Source: Clostridia bacterium (GTDB taxonomy: Bacteria > Bacillota_A > Clostridia > Christensenellales > Aristaeellaceae). Taken from it: DNA of 25,450 nt. Location of the stretch: contig JAGBAU010000165.1 in assembly GCA_017938785.1 (NCBI GenBank), forward strand, positions 1 through 25,450. The letters run 5' to 3'. The notes beneath the pieces are model-generated. The model was given only the letters and a program-made list of their open reading frames with translations, did no database searches and was not told the DNA's origin. Below, one piece after another: positions 14,430 through 22,690 of this stretch; within the stretch, counting starts at the first letter, position 1; every line of letters starts with the position of its first letter. Both the position numbers and the translations under genes were made by a program.

Positions 14430-15581
14430 TCAATCCATGTTTTTCAGGGTTTCCAACACATAATCGGCAAATTCACGGCAGGTAGCGCCGTTTCTGTCGC
14501 CGGTGACCACAATCTTTTTCTCGCTTTCAGCGCACATGGCCAAAGCACGGCTGAGTTTATCGGCCTTTTCCGCCATGGCGATGTGTCGCAGCAGCAGCTC
14601 CGCCGCCCGGAAGATACTGCTGGGATTGGCGTAATCTCCCAATCCCTCCTCAATCATTCGGGGGGCGCTGCCGTGAATGGCTTCGAACATGGCGTAACGG
14701 TCGCCCATATTGGCGCTGCCTGCGGTACCAACGCCACCCTGCAGCTGGGCTGCTTCATCGGTAATGATGTCGCCGTAGAGATTGGGCAGCAGCACCACCT
14801 GGAACCTGCTGCGAACCGCAGGATTTACCAGATTGGCGGTCATGATATCGATGTACCATTCATCCACTTCAATGCCGGGATAATCCTTCGCGACCTCATG
14901 GCAGATGGCGCTGAAGCTTCCATCGGTTTTTTTCATTATATTGGCCTTGGTGACGATGGAAACCCTGTTTTTGCCATTATTCTTCGCATATTCAAAGGCT
15001 GCACGCGCAATTCTGCGGGTTCCCGGCTGGGTCGTAACCTTAAAATCCATGGCCAGCACACCGGGAATCTCCACGCCACGGCTTCCCAGCACATATTCCC
15101 CCTCGGTGTTTTCACGGTAGAATATCCAGTCGCAGCCCTCCTCGGGAATGCAGACCGGTCGAACATTGGCATAGAGATCCAGTTCGCGGCGGAGGGTTAC
15201 ATTGGCGCTCTCCATGGTTCCGCCCTTAGGCGTAGTGGTAGGCCCCTTCAAAAGCACATCACATTCACGGATGGCCGCAAGCGTATCCTTCGGTACGGAT
15301 TGATTGAGCTTAATGCGGTTTTCGATGGTCAGGCCTTCGATGCTGCGCAGCTCCACCTTGCCGGAGGCGATTTCTTTTTCGAGCAGGTTTTCCAGCAAGC
15401 GCCGCGCTTCCCGCACAATCATCGGACCGATGCCGTCACCATCGATTATGCCGATAATGATTTTTTCACTTCGGGAAAAATCCTTTGCTCCAACGCCTTT
15501 TTCCATCACATCCGCCCTGGCCACCTGTTCATTGAGCAGCTGGCGGAACTGTTCAACCGCCTGGTCAATATAGTGCTGCAT
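14430..15581 (-). CDS. icd: Isocitrate dehydrogenase (isocitrate/isopropylmalate dehydrogenase family)
   Basis: A 383-residue beta-decarboxylating dehydrogenase. It has IDGDGIGPMIV (46-56), the substrate-binding stretch ESANVTLRRELDLYANVRPV (with the Ser-x-Asn spacing seen in isocitrate rather than isopropylmalate enzymes), NTEGEYV, LLPNLYGDIITDEAAQLQGGVG with the metal-binding aspartates, and FEAIHGSAPRM. It converts isocitrate to 2-oxoglutarate and CO2. The residues after HGSAP are R-M, which match neither the common NADP (K-Y) nor NAD (D-I) pattern, so the cofactor is open. The ATG directly follows the aconitase stop codon (TAA ATG), and the context of citrate synthase and aconitase makes isocitrate the expected substrate. 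Confidence 0.87.
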   Translation of the reverse strand: MQHYIDQAVEQFRQLLNEQVARADVMEKGVGAKDFSRSEKIIIGIIDGDGIGPMIVREARRLLENLLEKEIASGKVELRSIEGLTIENRIKLNQSVPKDTLAAIRECDVLLKGPTTTPKGGTMESANVTLRRELDLYANVRPVCIPEEGCDWIFYRENTEGEYVLGSRGVEIPGVLAMDFKVTTQPGTRRIARAAFEYAKNNGKNRVSIVTKANIMKKTDGSFSAICHEVAKDYPGIEVDEWYIDIMTANLVNPAVRSRFQVVLLPNLYGDIITDEAAQLQGGVGTAGSANMGDRYAMFEAIHGSAPRMIEEGLGDYANPSSIFRAAELLLRHIAMAEKADKLSRALAMCAESEKKIVVTGDRNGATCREFADYVLETLKNMD

Positions 15582-17513
15582 TTACAGTCCTCCCTCCCTG
15601 GTGTATGCCAGCAGTCCGCCTGCGCGAAGCATGTCCTTCTGGCGCTGGGTGAACGCGCAGCTTAGCTGCATGCTTTCACCGGTCGTCTCGTTGGTAAGGG
15701 TAATGCTTCCCGAATCCATACCTGCAAACACATCGCTCAGAAGCAACGTATCATCCTGGTTGAGCCTGTCATAATCCTCGGGATTGGCAAAGGTCAGGGG
15801 CAGAATGCCTGCGTTGATCAGGTTCGCCACATGGATGCGTGCAAAGCTCTTTGCAATCACCGCCCGCACGCCCAGATACAGCGGAACCAGCGCCGCATGC
15901 TCACGGCTGGAACCCTGGCCGTAATTCACGCCGCCTACGATGATGCTCTGTCCTGCCGAGAGGGCACGCTCCGGGAAGCTTTGGTCGCATACGCCGAAGC
16001 AGAATTTGCTCAGGTAAGGAATATTGGATCTGAAGGGCAGAATCTTAGCGCCTGCCGGCATGATATGGTCGGTGGTGATGTTGTCTCCCACCTTGAGGGT
16101 CAGCTGCGCGCGCAGGACGTCCTGCTGGGGACGGCATGCGGGGAATTCCTTGATATTAGGGCCGCGGATAACCTCCACATCCGCCGCTTCTTCCGCAGAA
16201 GCCGGAGCCAGTACCGCGCTGTCATCGATGCGGAAGGCGTCGGGCATTTCGATTGCCAGCGCATCGCCCAGGGTCGTGGGATCGGTGATCACGCCGGTGA
16301 GGGCCGCTGCCACGGCGGTTTCGGGAGATACTAGATACACCTGTCCGTCGGCGGTTCCGCTGCGTCCCTCAAAATTGCGGTTGAAGGTGCGCAGGCTCAC
16401 ACCGCCGGAATTCGGGCTGAAGCCCATGCCGATGCAGGGACCGCAGGCACATTCCAGTACACGGGCGCCGCTGGCGAGAATATCGGTCAGCGCGCCGCAC
16501 TCTGCCAGCATGGAGAGCACCTGCCTGCTGCCGGGAGAAATGGACAGGCTGACGGAGGGCGCTACTGTTTTGCCCCTGAGCATCTGCGCCACCTTCAGCA
16601 TATCCATGAGGCTTGAATTTGTGCAGGAGCCGATGCAAACCTGATCCACCTTCGTGCCCGCAATGGATTCCACCGTCACCACATTGTCCGGGCTGTGGGG
16701 GCAGGCGATCATGGGCTTGAGGACGGAAAGATCAATATCTATGATGCGGTCATATTCCGCATCCGGATCGCTGGCAAGGGGCATATAATCTTCTTCCCTG
16801 CCCTGCGCCGCCAGGAAGGCGCGGGTCACTTCATCGGAAGGGAAGATGGACGTGGTTGCGCCAAGCTCAGTGCCCATGTTGGTGATGGTTGCGCGTTCGG
16901 GAACGCTGAGGGTGGATACGCCCTCGCCGCCCCATTCAATAATCGCGCCCACGCCGCCCTTGACGGACAGGATGCGCAGGATCTCCAGGCTCACATCCTT
17001 GGCGGATACAAAGGGACGCAGCCTGCCGGTGAGATTCACCTTGAACATCTTCGGCATGGAGATATAGTATGCGCCGCCGCCCATGGCCACGGCAACATCC
17101 ATACCGCCTGCGCCGAAGGCCAGCATGCCCAGACCACCGCCGGTGGGGGTGTGGCTGTCGGAGCCAATCAGGGTCTTTCCGGGAATGCCGAAGCGCTCCA
17201 GATGCACCTGATGGCAGATGCCGTTGCCGGGACGTGAGAAATAGATACCGTGCTTCTTTGCCACGGACTGAATATAGCGGTGGTCATCTGCATTTTCAAA
17301 TCCGCACTGCAGGGTATTGTGGTCGATATAGGCCACGCTCTTTTCGGTCTTCACCCTGTCAATCCCCATGGTTTCAAATTCCAGATAGGCCATGGTGCCT
17401 GTGGCATCCTGGGTCAGGGTCTGATCGATTTTCAGCGCGATTTCGCTGCCGGGAATCATTTCTCCCTTCAGCAGATGTGCTTTTATGATTTTTTGTGCGA
17501 TGGTATATCCCAT
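15582..17513 (-). CDS. Aconitate hydratase
   Basis: A 643-residue monomeric aconitase of the shorter type common in Clostridia. The frame is open to a GTG at 17519, but AAGGGGA is correctly spaced for the ATG at 17511-17513 (MGYTIAQKII), two bases after the regulator stop. Iron-sulfur ligands are in CIGSCTN (C297) and CACGPCIGMG (C357, C360). Further marks are SDSHTPTGGGLGMLAFGAGGMDVA, HSPDNV, SPGSRQVL and GQGSSREHAAL in the C-terminal swivel domain. It isomerises citrate to isocitrate through cis-aconitate, linking the products of the citrate synthase and isocitrate dehydrogenase genes on either side. Homoaconitase or isopropylmalate isomerase is less likely given the fused one-chain form. 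Confidence 0.92.
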   Translation of the reverse strand: MGYTIAQKIIKAHLLKGEMIPGSEIALKIDQTLTQDATGTMAYLEFETMGIDRVKTEKSVAYIDHNTLQCGFENADDHRYIQSVAKKHGIYFSRPGNGICHQVHLERFGIPGKTLIGSDSHTPTGGGLGMLAFGAGGMDVAVAMGGGAYYISMPKMFKVNLTGRLRPFVSAKDVSLEILRILSVKGGVGAIIEWGGEGVSTLSVPERATITNMGTELGATTSIFPSDEVTRAFLAAQGREEDYMPLASDPDAEYDRIIDIDLSVLKPMIACPHSPDNVVTVESIAGTKVDQVCIGSCTNSSLMDMLKVAQMLRGKTVAPSVSLSISPGSRQVLSMLAECGALTDILASGARVLECACGPCIGMGFSPNSGGVSLRTFNRNFEGRSGTADGQVYLVSPETAVAAALTGVITDPTTLGDALAIEMPDAFRIDDSAVLAPASAEEAADVEVIRGPNIKEFPACRPQQDVLRAQLTLKVGDNITTDHIMPAGAKILPFRSNIPYLSKFCFGVCDQSFPERALSAGQSIIVGGVNYGQGSSREHAALVPLYLGVRAVIAKSFARIHVANLINAGILPLTFANPEDYDRLNQDDTLLLSDVFAGMDSGSITLTNETTGESMQLSCAFTQRQKDMLRAGGLLAYTREGGL

Positions 17514-17515
17514 GT

Positions 17516-18172
17516 TCACATCCCCTTTTCCATAATGACCTGTAGTGCATTGCCCACATGTTCGTTCATCAGCTTTTCTGCCAGTTCGCCGTTTCTGGTA
17601 GCGATGGCGTTGTATATGTTCCAGTGTTCCTGCACGGAGATTTCCGCCCGGCTTCCCTGTTCAATAGAGATGCGGCGGAACTTCTGCACCTTTTTGTGCA
17701 GCGGGGACAGCGTATCTGCAAGTATCATGCTGCCGCAATTCTGATAGATGATTTCATGGAATCGGGTATCCAGGCTTTTGATGCGGTCGGCGTCGCTTTT
17801 GTCCAGACAGGCCTTTTGCAGTTCCACGGCCTCCCGCAGCAAGCGCAGGCTTTCATCCGTCATGTTTTCGATAAAGCCCTTCACTGCCAACCCTTCGATG
17901 CGAAGGCGGATTGCGCACATATCTTCAAAGTCTTTCTTTACAACGCCCAATACCATGATGCCGCGGGCAGTTTCCTCAACCAGATGATCCTGCGCCAGCC
18001 TGCGAAGGGCTTCATGTACGGGGGTACGGCTTACACCCAGTTGTGCAGACAGCTGCAGTTCCGTAATCAGCTCACCTCGCTGGTATTTTCCGCCAAGGAT
18101 ATCCGCTTCAAGCCGTTCAAATACCTGGTCTGCCAGGGAAACCGGCCTGTAATCCGTTTTCATTCTCGCCAT
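17516..18172 (-). CDS. GntR-family regulator, FCD subfamily
   Basis: The frame extends into the citrate synthase gene, but AGGAGA before the ATG at 18170-18172 supports a 218-residue product starting MARMKTDYRP. Residues 11-75 are a GntR winged helix (LADQVFERLEADILGGKY, LSAQLGVSRTPVHEALRRLAQ). Residues 80-210 are an all-helical FCD domain with the metal-ligand set D135, H139, H183 and H205, so it probably binds a metal plus a carboxylate such as citrate. It starts one base after the citrate synthase stop and ends two bases before aconitase. It probably controls its own operon, perhaps at the imperfect palindrome over the promoter (19577-19600). Ligand and target are inferred. Confidence 0.9.
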   Translation of the reverse strand: MARMKTDYRPVSLADQVFERLEADILGGKYQRGELITELQLSAQLGVSRTPVHEALRRLAQDHLVEETARGIMVLGVVKKDFEDMCAIRLRIEGLAVKGFIENMTDESLRLLREAVELQKACLDKSDADRIKSLDTRFHEIIYQNCGSMILADTLSPLHKKVQKFRRISIEQGSRAEISVQEHWNIYNAIATRNGELAEKLMNEHVGNALQVIMEKGM

Positions 18173-18173
18173 A

Positions 18174-19550
18174 TCAAAGTCTCCTGTAGCGTCCGAAGGA
18201 CAATTCTTCAATCTTTGTTTCCAGTTCCGCCGTACTGAGGGAAGTCTGCCGTCCATCTGCATACTGTGCGTCAATCCAGTTTTTCACCGCCAGAACCAGC
18301 GGATTGCGCTTATCCAGGCGTTCCGCCTCCGTCAGCTGGTAGTTTTCATTGATCCAGTAGGCGATGCCCGCCAGGCCGCTGTTCTGGCCGATCATTACGC
18401 TCTGTTTGCGGCCCAGCAGCTTCTCAGTGTCAAAAATGTTGTAAATCTCTGCGTCCTTCAAAAGGCCGTCCGCATGAATGCCCGCGCGGGTCACATTGAA
18501 GTTGCGCCCTACAAAGGGAGTCATTACCGGAATATCGTAGCCAATATTGCGATGGAAGTACTCCGCGATTTCGGTGATTACGGTGGTATCCATGCCATCC
18601 AGGCTGCCGCGAAGGCTCGCGTATTCCATGACCATTGCCTCCAGCGGAATGTTGCCGGTGCGCTCGCCTATGCCCAGTAAAGAGCAATTCACAGCCGATG
18701 CGCCGTAAAGCCATGCTGCCGATGCATTGGCAACGGCCTTATAGAAATCATTGTGGCCATGCCATTCCAGCATTTCGCTGGGCACATCGGAGTAGTGCTG
18801 CAGGCCATAGATGATCCCCGGCACGCTGCGGGGCAAAGCCACTTCTGTATAGGGAACGCCGTAGCCCATGGTATCGCAGGCGCGGATTTTGATAGGGATG
18901 CCCGCATCCTCGCTCATCTTCTGCAGCTCATTCACAAAGGGTACCACAAAGCCATAGAAGTCGGCGCGGGTAATATCCTCCAGGTGGCAGCGGGGCATAA
19001 CTCCCGCCTCAAAGGCATCTGCAACCGTTGCAAGATAATAATCCATGGTTTGTTTGCGGGTCATCTTCATTTTTTTGAAAATGTGGTAATCACTGCAGGA
19101 AACCAGAATTCCTGTCTCACGGATGCCCAGGTCGCGCACCAGCTTAAAATCTTCACGGCTGGCTCTGATCCAGGTCGTAATTTCCGGAAAGCGCAAGCCG
19201 AGTTCCTGGCAGCGGCGGATTGCTTCACGATCCTTCTGGCTGTAAACGAAAAACTCTGTCTGGCGAATCACACCAAACGGGCCGCCCAGCCTGGACAGCA
19301 GCTGGTAAAGATCCACAATCTGGTCCACCGTATAGGGTTCAACGCTCTGCTGGCCGTCTCTGAAGGAAGTATCTGTAATCCATATATTTTCAGGCATGCC
19401 CATGGGTACCCGTCGATGATTGAAGGGAATGCGAGGCACCGCATCATAAGGATAAATATCGCGGTACAGATTTGGATCCGGAATGTCCTGGAGGGAATAT
19501 TTGTAGCTTTTCTGTTCCAGAAGATTGGTCTTGTTGGAGATTTCCAGCAT
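18174..19550 (-). CDS. Re-type citrate synthase (HMGL-like TIM barrel)
   Basis: Start set at the ATG 19548-19550, eight bases after AGGAGG; the GTG two codons earlier is too close to the site. The 458-residue product has the DRE-TIM barrel motifs ITDTSFRDGQQS, RCHLEDITRADFYG, IRACDTMGYGVPY, EWHGHNDFYKAVAN and CSLLGIGERTGNIPLEAMV. Proteins with this pattern are often labelled isopropylmalate or homocitrate synthase. The neighbouring aconitase and isocitrate dehydrogenase, and the absence of leucine genes, favour Re-citrate synthase, which condenses acetyl-CoA with oxaloacetate, as described in Clostridium kluyveri. It is first in the operon behind a near-consensus promoter. Homocitrate synthase is the main alternative. 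Confidence 0.85.
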   Translation of the reverse strand: MLEISNKTNLLEQKSYKYSLQDIPDPNLYRDIYPYDAVPRIPFNHRRVPMGMPENIWITDTSFRDGQQSVEPYTVDQIVDLYQLLSRLGGPFGVIRQTEFFVYSQKDREAIRRCQELGLRFPEITTWIRASREDFKLVRDLGIRETGILVSCSDYHIFKKMKMTRKQTMDYYLATVADAFEAGVMPRCHLEDITRADFYGFVVPFVNELQKMSEDAGIPIKIRACDTMGYGVPYTEVALPRSVPGIIYGLQHYSDVPSEMLEWHGHNDFYKAVANASAAWLYGASAVNCSLLGIGERTGNIPLEAMVMEYASLRGSLDGMDTTVITEIAEYFHRNIGYDIPVMTPFVGRNFNVTRAGIHADGLLKDAEIYNIFDTEKLLGRKQSVMIGQNSGLAGIAYWINENYQLTEAERLDKRNPLVLAVKNWIDAQYADGRQTSLSTAELETKIEELSFGRYRRL

Positions 19551-19580
19551 ATGCACGGCCTCCTTTTTAAATTATGCACT

Positions 19581-19609
19581 ATTTTATACAAACGCGCATA
19601 TATTGTCAA
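19581..19609 (-). promoter_or_regulatory. Near-consensus promoter of the Re-citrate synthase operon
   Basis: Minus strand TTGACA (19604-19609), exactly 17 bp, TAAAAT (19581-19586). Arms TATGC and GCATA (about 19573-19600) form an imperfect inverted repeat spanning the -10 region, a possible GntR operator. Confidence 0.8.
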
Positions 19610-19610
19610 T

Positions 19611-20036
19611 ACTCTAACGCGATAAAGCAACGATATATATGAATCTTAATATATTCGATTATATCATTATTATATACGCACAGCATATCGATCGTCCCAT
19701 TCTGAATTATTTATAATTATACATTTCATATTTGTTTTCAGACGACAATCTACAGAACCATGCTTAAAACAGTTTCCTGATCATTCATTTCTTTAACATA
19801 CTCTCTTCATTCTTCGCAAATCGCATCCATCCTTTATAGGCGGCGAGCCTTTCATTTCTGTGTGCAGAATAACCATTTATAATATTGAATTCTTTTTTCA
19901 AAAAACTAACAGTAACGTGCAAACTTTTACTGAAAAAACACCGAAACAGGTCTCTTTTCTTTGCATGACAGGACTATGATTCACAACGTAAAAGAATGCA
20001 TGCTGCACTGAAGCATATACAGCAAAGGAGTTCGTT
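19611..20036. other. AT-rich divergent intergenic region
   Basis: About 430 bp between the citrate synthase promoter and the MrpE start. It is markedly AT-rich compared with the flanks. I see no supported gene, RNA or strong terminator. A possible -10 (TATGAT, about 19976-19981) for the antiporter operon lacks a convincing -35 box. Confidence 0.5.
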
Positions 20037-20498
20037 ATGTTCTTGATGCTATGGTTGTTTTTTATACTGCTCAACGGTAAAGTCACGCTGGAAATACTGC
20101 TTCTGGGCATGGGAATTGCACTGATGGTGCTGAGCTTCTGTTGTGCCTTCATGGACTGGAGCCTGAAGAAAGAAATCGCTTTTCTGCGTCGTCTACCCCG
20201 CATTATTCTATATGGCGGCAGCCTGTTTCTTGAAATCGTCAAGGCAAATTTTGTAACAGCACGGCGCGTATTCCTGCAAAAAGGCGAAGAACCCGCAATC
20301 GTAACCATTCATACGCCCCTGGAGCATGAATGGCAGCGGGTACTGCTTGCAAATGCCATTACACTGACCCCCGGTACCATCACCCTGCATATTGAAGGAG
20401 ATGCCTTGACCGTGCACTGTCTGAATCGCCAGGATGCAGGCGGTCTGGAACATAGTTCCATGGAGAATAAGATTGCAAAGCTGGAGGAATCAAAATGA
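20037..20498 (+). CDS. mrpE: Mrp/Mbh antiporter subunit E
   Basis: A 153-residue membrane protein of the MnhE/MrpE family, with hydrophobic helices at about 1-15, 17-38 and 52-75 and the conserved cytoplasmic motif LLANAITLTPGTITLHIEGDALTVHCL (about 101-128). It begins the plus-strand antiporter operon with an AAAGGAG site six bases before the ATG. The family is a small structural subunit of multi-subunit Na+(K+)/H+ antiporters and corresponds to MbhA of membrane-bound hydrogenases. The C-terminal end overlaps the next gene by four bases (ATGA). Confidence 0.92.
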   Translation: MFLMLWLFFILLNGKVTLEILLLGMGIALMVLSFCCAFMDWSLKKEIAFLRRLPRIILYGGSLFLEIVKANFVTARRVFLQKGEEPAIVTIHTPLEHEWQRVLLANAITLTPGTITLHIEGDALTVHCLNRQDAGGLEHSSMENKIAKLEESK

Positions 20499-20800
20499 GT
20501 TCTGCCTACGAAACTCTGTTTTCGGTCACCCTGACCATTCTGGGCGTGCTGCTGTTTCCCTGCCTGCTGCGGGCAATCCGCGGTCCCCGTATCGCCGACC
20601 GTGTGGTGGGAATCAACATGATCGGCACGATCATCATCATGATGATCGCCATCCTTTCGCTGATGCTGGAAGAAGGCTATCTCGTGGATATCGCGATCAT
20701 CTATGCCATGCTGAGCTTCCTCGCGGTGGTGGTGCTGGTTAAGATTTACATCGGCGTCTACCGTGCCCAGAAGATCGAGGAGGAAAACCGCCATGATTGA
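20495..20800 (+). CDS. mrpF: Mrp/Mbh antiporter subunit F
   Basis: A 101-residue three-helix membrane protein. RAIRGPRIADRVVGINMIGT followed by a polar LVDIAIIYAMLSFLAVVVLVKIY segment is typical of MnhF/MrpF (MbhB). Start overlaps the MrpE stop as ATGA. It forms part of the small-subunit membrane wedge of the complex. Confidence 0.92.
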   Translation: MSSAYETLFSVTLTILGVLLFPCLLRAIRGPRIADRVVGINMIGTIIIMMIAILSLMLEEGYLVDIAIIYAMLSFLAVVVLVKIYIGVYRAQKIEEENRHD

Positions 20801-21116
20801 AACGCTTCGCTTTATTCTTTGCGCCCTGCTGATCGGCGTTGGGCTTGGTTTTGAAATCTGCGCTGTAATCGGCGTATTCCGCTTTCATTATGTGCTCAAC
20901 CGCATGCATGCCGCGGCGCTGGGCGACACCATGGGCATCCTGATGATCATGGCGGGTCTGGCAGTTGCCAGCGGCGTAAACCTGCTGTCGCTGAAACTAT
21001 TGCTGATTGTATTCCTGTTCTGGACGGCTTCCCCGGTAGCATCCCACCTGATCGGACGGCTGGAGCTTACAACCAATGAAGAACTGGACCGCGAGGTGAA
21101 ATTATGGAAACGCTGA
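20793..21116 (+). CDS. mrpG: Mrp/Mbh antiporter subunit G
   Basis: A 107-residue protein starting MIETLRFILC. The frame is open further upstream, but GGAGG about ten bases before the ATG at 20793 fixes this start, eight bases inside MrpF. The family mark is IGVFRFHYVLNRMHAAALGDTMGILMIMAGL (about 25-55), as in MnhG/MrpG (MbhC). Three transmembrane helices and a C-terminal charged tail (TNEELDREVKLWKR) are visible. It overlaps the next gene by 13 bases. Confidence 0.92.
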   Translation: MIETLRFILCALLIGVGLGFEICAVIGVFRFHYVLNRMHAAALGDTMGILMIMAGLAVASGVNLLSLKLLLIVFLFWTASPVASHLIGRLELTTNEELDREVKLWKR

Positions 21117-21370
21117 GCACTTTGCTGCTGGTATTCATACTGTTCTGTGCCGTGGCCGTGAGCCTTACGAAGGATCTGCTCACCTCCATCATCATCTTCA
21201 TGGCCCAGAGCACGGCCATGAGCGTAATCTGGCTGCTGCTGCGCTCCCCGGACCTGGCCATCACGGAAGCCGCCGTCGGCGCAGGCGTAACCAGCATACT
21301 GATGTTCGTTGCCCTTAAAAAGCTGCATGCAATCAAGACGCGGAGGGACAAGAGCGATGAACAGGATTGA
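21104..21370 (+). CDS. MbhD-like subunit (DUF4040)
   Basis: An 88-residue membrane protein with two to three helices. The motif SVIWLLLRSPDLAITEAAVGAGVTSILMFVALKK matches the MbhD/DUF4040 family, which corresponds to a segment near the C-terminal end of full-length MrpA. Its presence as a free small subunit, instead of a fused MrpA, follows the Mbh-type arrangement. The acidic residue in LAITEAAVGAG is the expected conserved site in the proton or ion path. It overlaps MrpG by 13 and the next gene by 14 bases. Confidence 0.85.
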   Translation: METLSTLLLVFILFCAVAVSLTKDLLTSIIIFMAQSTAMSVIWLLLRSPDLAITEAAVGAGVTSILMFVALKKLHAIKTRRDKSDEQD

Positions 21371-22304
21371 TTTCAAAAAATGGATCGATGAGGGCTGCGA
21401 ACCCCTGGACGACAGCCTGACCGCTGCGCTGGGTTCGAAAGAAGAACACGTCGGCGAAGATCCCTTCAACCTTCCTCATCCCAGGGAAGAGATGGCCTAT
21501 GAGCGCTTCCACGCATGGAGCCATACCCGCGGCGAAAAGCTGCTGAAGGCCATCTATTTCTGCCTGGCCGTGCTGATTTGTATCTGTCTGAGCGCCGTAT
21601 TGATCTATACCGCGCTGGATCTGCCCAAATTCGGCAGTGCGGATGCGCTGATTGACAATGAAGTCTCCCGCTTTTATGTGGAAGAGGGTTTGGAGCATAC
21701 CGGTGCTGTGAACATTATTTCCGGCATCATTCTGGACTTCCGCGGCTTTGATACCCTGGGTGAAAGCCATGTGCTGTTCATCGCTGCCTGCACGGTACTG
21801 ATGCTTCTCTATCTTCCCAAGGGAGACAGTCCCGATGAAATCCGGGAGCGCATGGAGGCTGAAGCCCATGACCGCCGCTTTGAACCCCGCCATGATCCCA
21901 TCCTGCAGGGCTGCACACGCATCCTCGTACCGCTGCTGATGGTGTTCGGCATCTACATATTGCTCAACGGTCATCTCTCTCCAGGCGGTGGTTTTTCCGG
22001 CGGCGCAATTCTGGGCGCAGGCATGATTTTGTTCCTCTGTTCTTTTGGCTTTGCCAAGGCAGAACGCTTCTTCACCATCAAAACCTTCCGCACCATCACC
22101 ACAGCCTCGTTGGTTTGCTATGCCCTGGGCAAGGGGTATGTGTTCTTCACCGGCGCAAACGGCATCGAAAACGGGATTCATGCAGGCACATTCGGCCGTA
22201 TCTTCTCCGGCGGACTGATGATGCCGCTGAATATCGTGGTTGGTCTGGTAGTTGCCTGCACCATGTACGGCCTGTACACTCTGTTCAGAAAGGGGGATAT
22301 GTGA
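21357..22304 (+). CDS. mrpB: Fusion of MbhE-like domain and MrpB (MnhB)
   Basis: Start set at the ATG 21357 with GGAGGG upstream, giving 315 residues. The first ~60 residues are hydrophilic and acidic, with no recognised domain. Residues about 62-155 match MbhE: one helix, then GAVNIISGIILDFRGFDTLGESHVLF and another helix. A charged linker (about 157-180) leads to a full MnhB/MrpB domain (182-315) with LNGHLSPGGGFSGGAILGAGMIL and an FRKGDM end. In Thermococcus Mbh these are two genes (mbhE, mbhF); here they are one polypeptide. The stop overlaps the next start (TGATG). Confidence 0.85.
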   Translation: MNRIDFKKWIDEGCEPLDDSLTAALGSKEEHVGEDPFNLPHPREEMAYERFHAWSHTRGEKLLKAIYFCLAVLICICLSAVLIYTALDLPKFGSADALIDNEVSRFYVEEGLEHTGAVNIISGIILDFRGFDTLGESHVLFIAACTVLMLLYLPKGDSPDEIRERMEAEAHDRRFEPRHDPILQGCTRILVPLLMVFGIYILLNGHLSPGGGFSGGAILGAGMILFLCSFGFAKAERFFTIKTFRTITTASLVCYALGKGYVFFTGANGIENGIHAGTFGRIFSGGLMMPLNIVVGLVVACTMYGLYTLFRKGDM

Positions 22305-22690
22305 TGCCGTTCGCCAACCTTTCCCAACATTTTACGGAAGTTGCTGCCTTGATCCTGTTCGGTATCGGATTTACCAATCTATTGCTGAACAGGAATATGA
22401 TGAAGAAAATCATCGGCTTTTCCATGATGGATAACGCAATTTACCTGTTCCTGGCTTCCTATGGCTACATCGACGGCCGCATCTCCCCCATCATTGCAGA
22501 TACCAGCGCCGCCCTGAATGTAAGCACCTATGTAAATCCCCTGCCCGCAGGCCTGGTACTCACCGGCATCGTAGTCTCCGTGAGCGTTACGGCCATCATG
22601 CTGGCGCTGACTGTACGCCTCTACCGCAGGTATCACACGCTGGATATTGATGAAATCGCACTTCTGGCAAAGGAGGCGGATGAGCATTGA
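22304..22690 (+). CDS. mrpC: Mrp/Mbh antiporter subunit C (NuoK-like)
   Basis: A 128-residue protein with three transmembrane helices, homologous to MnhC/MrpC, MbhG and NuoK. Visible marks are ILFGIGFTNLLLNRNMMKKIIGFSMMDNAIYLFLAS and NPLPAGLVLTGIVVSVSVTAIMLALTVRLYRRY. The second is the typical 'D/N-PLPxALVLTAIVI' stretch. A GGGGGAT site lies seven bases upstream of the ATG. It couples to the adjacent MrpD-type ion-pumping subunits. Confidence 0.92.
   Translation: MPFANLSQHFTEVAALILFGIGFTNLLLNRNMMKKIIGFSMMDNAIYLFLASYGYIDGRISPIIADTSAALNVSTYVNPLPAGLVLTGIVVSVSVTAIMLALTVRLYRRYHTLDIDEIALLAKEADEH

Noticed and set aside
14167..14433. Minus-strand frame of 88 codons after isocitrate dehydrogenase
   Set aside because: It contains the strong terminator hairpin at 14301-14333, has no ribosome site and no recognisable domain.
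14583..15665. Plus-strand frame of 360 codons
   Set aside because: Antisense shadow of isocitrate dehydrogenase and the end of aconitase.
19898..20308. Minus-strand frame of 136 codons in the AT-rich intergenic region
   Set aside because: About two thirds of it lies antisense to mrpE, with no ribosome site or family signature.
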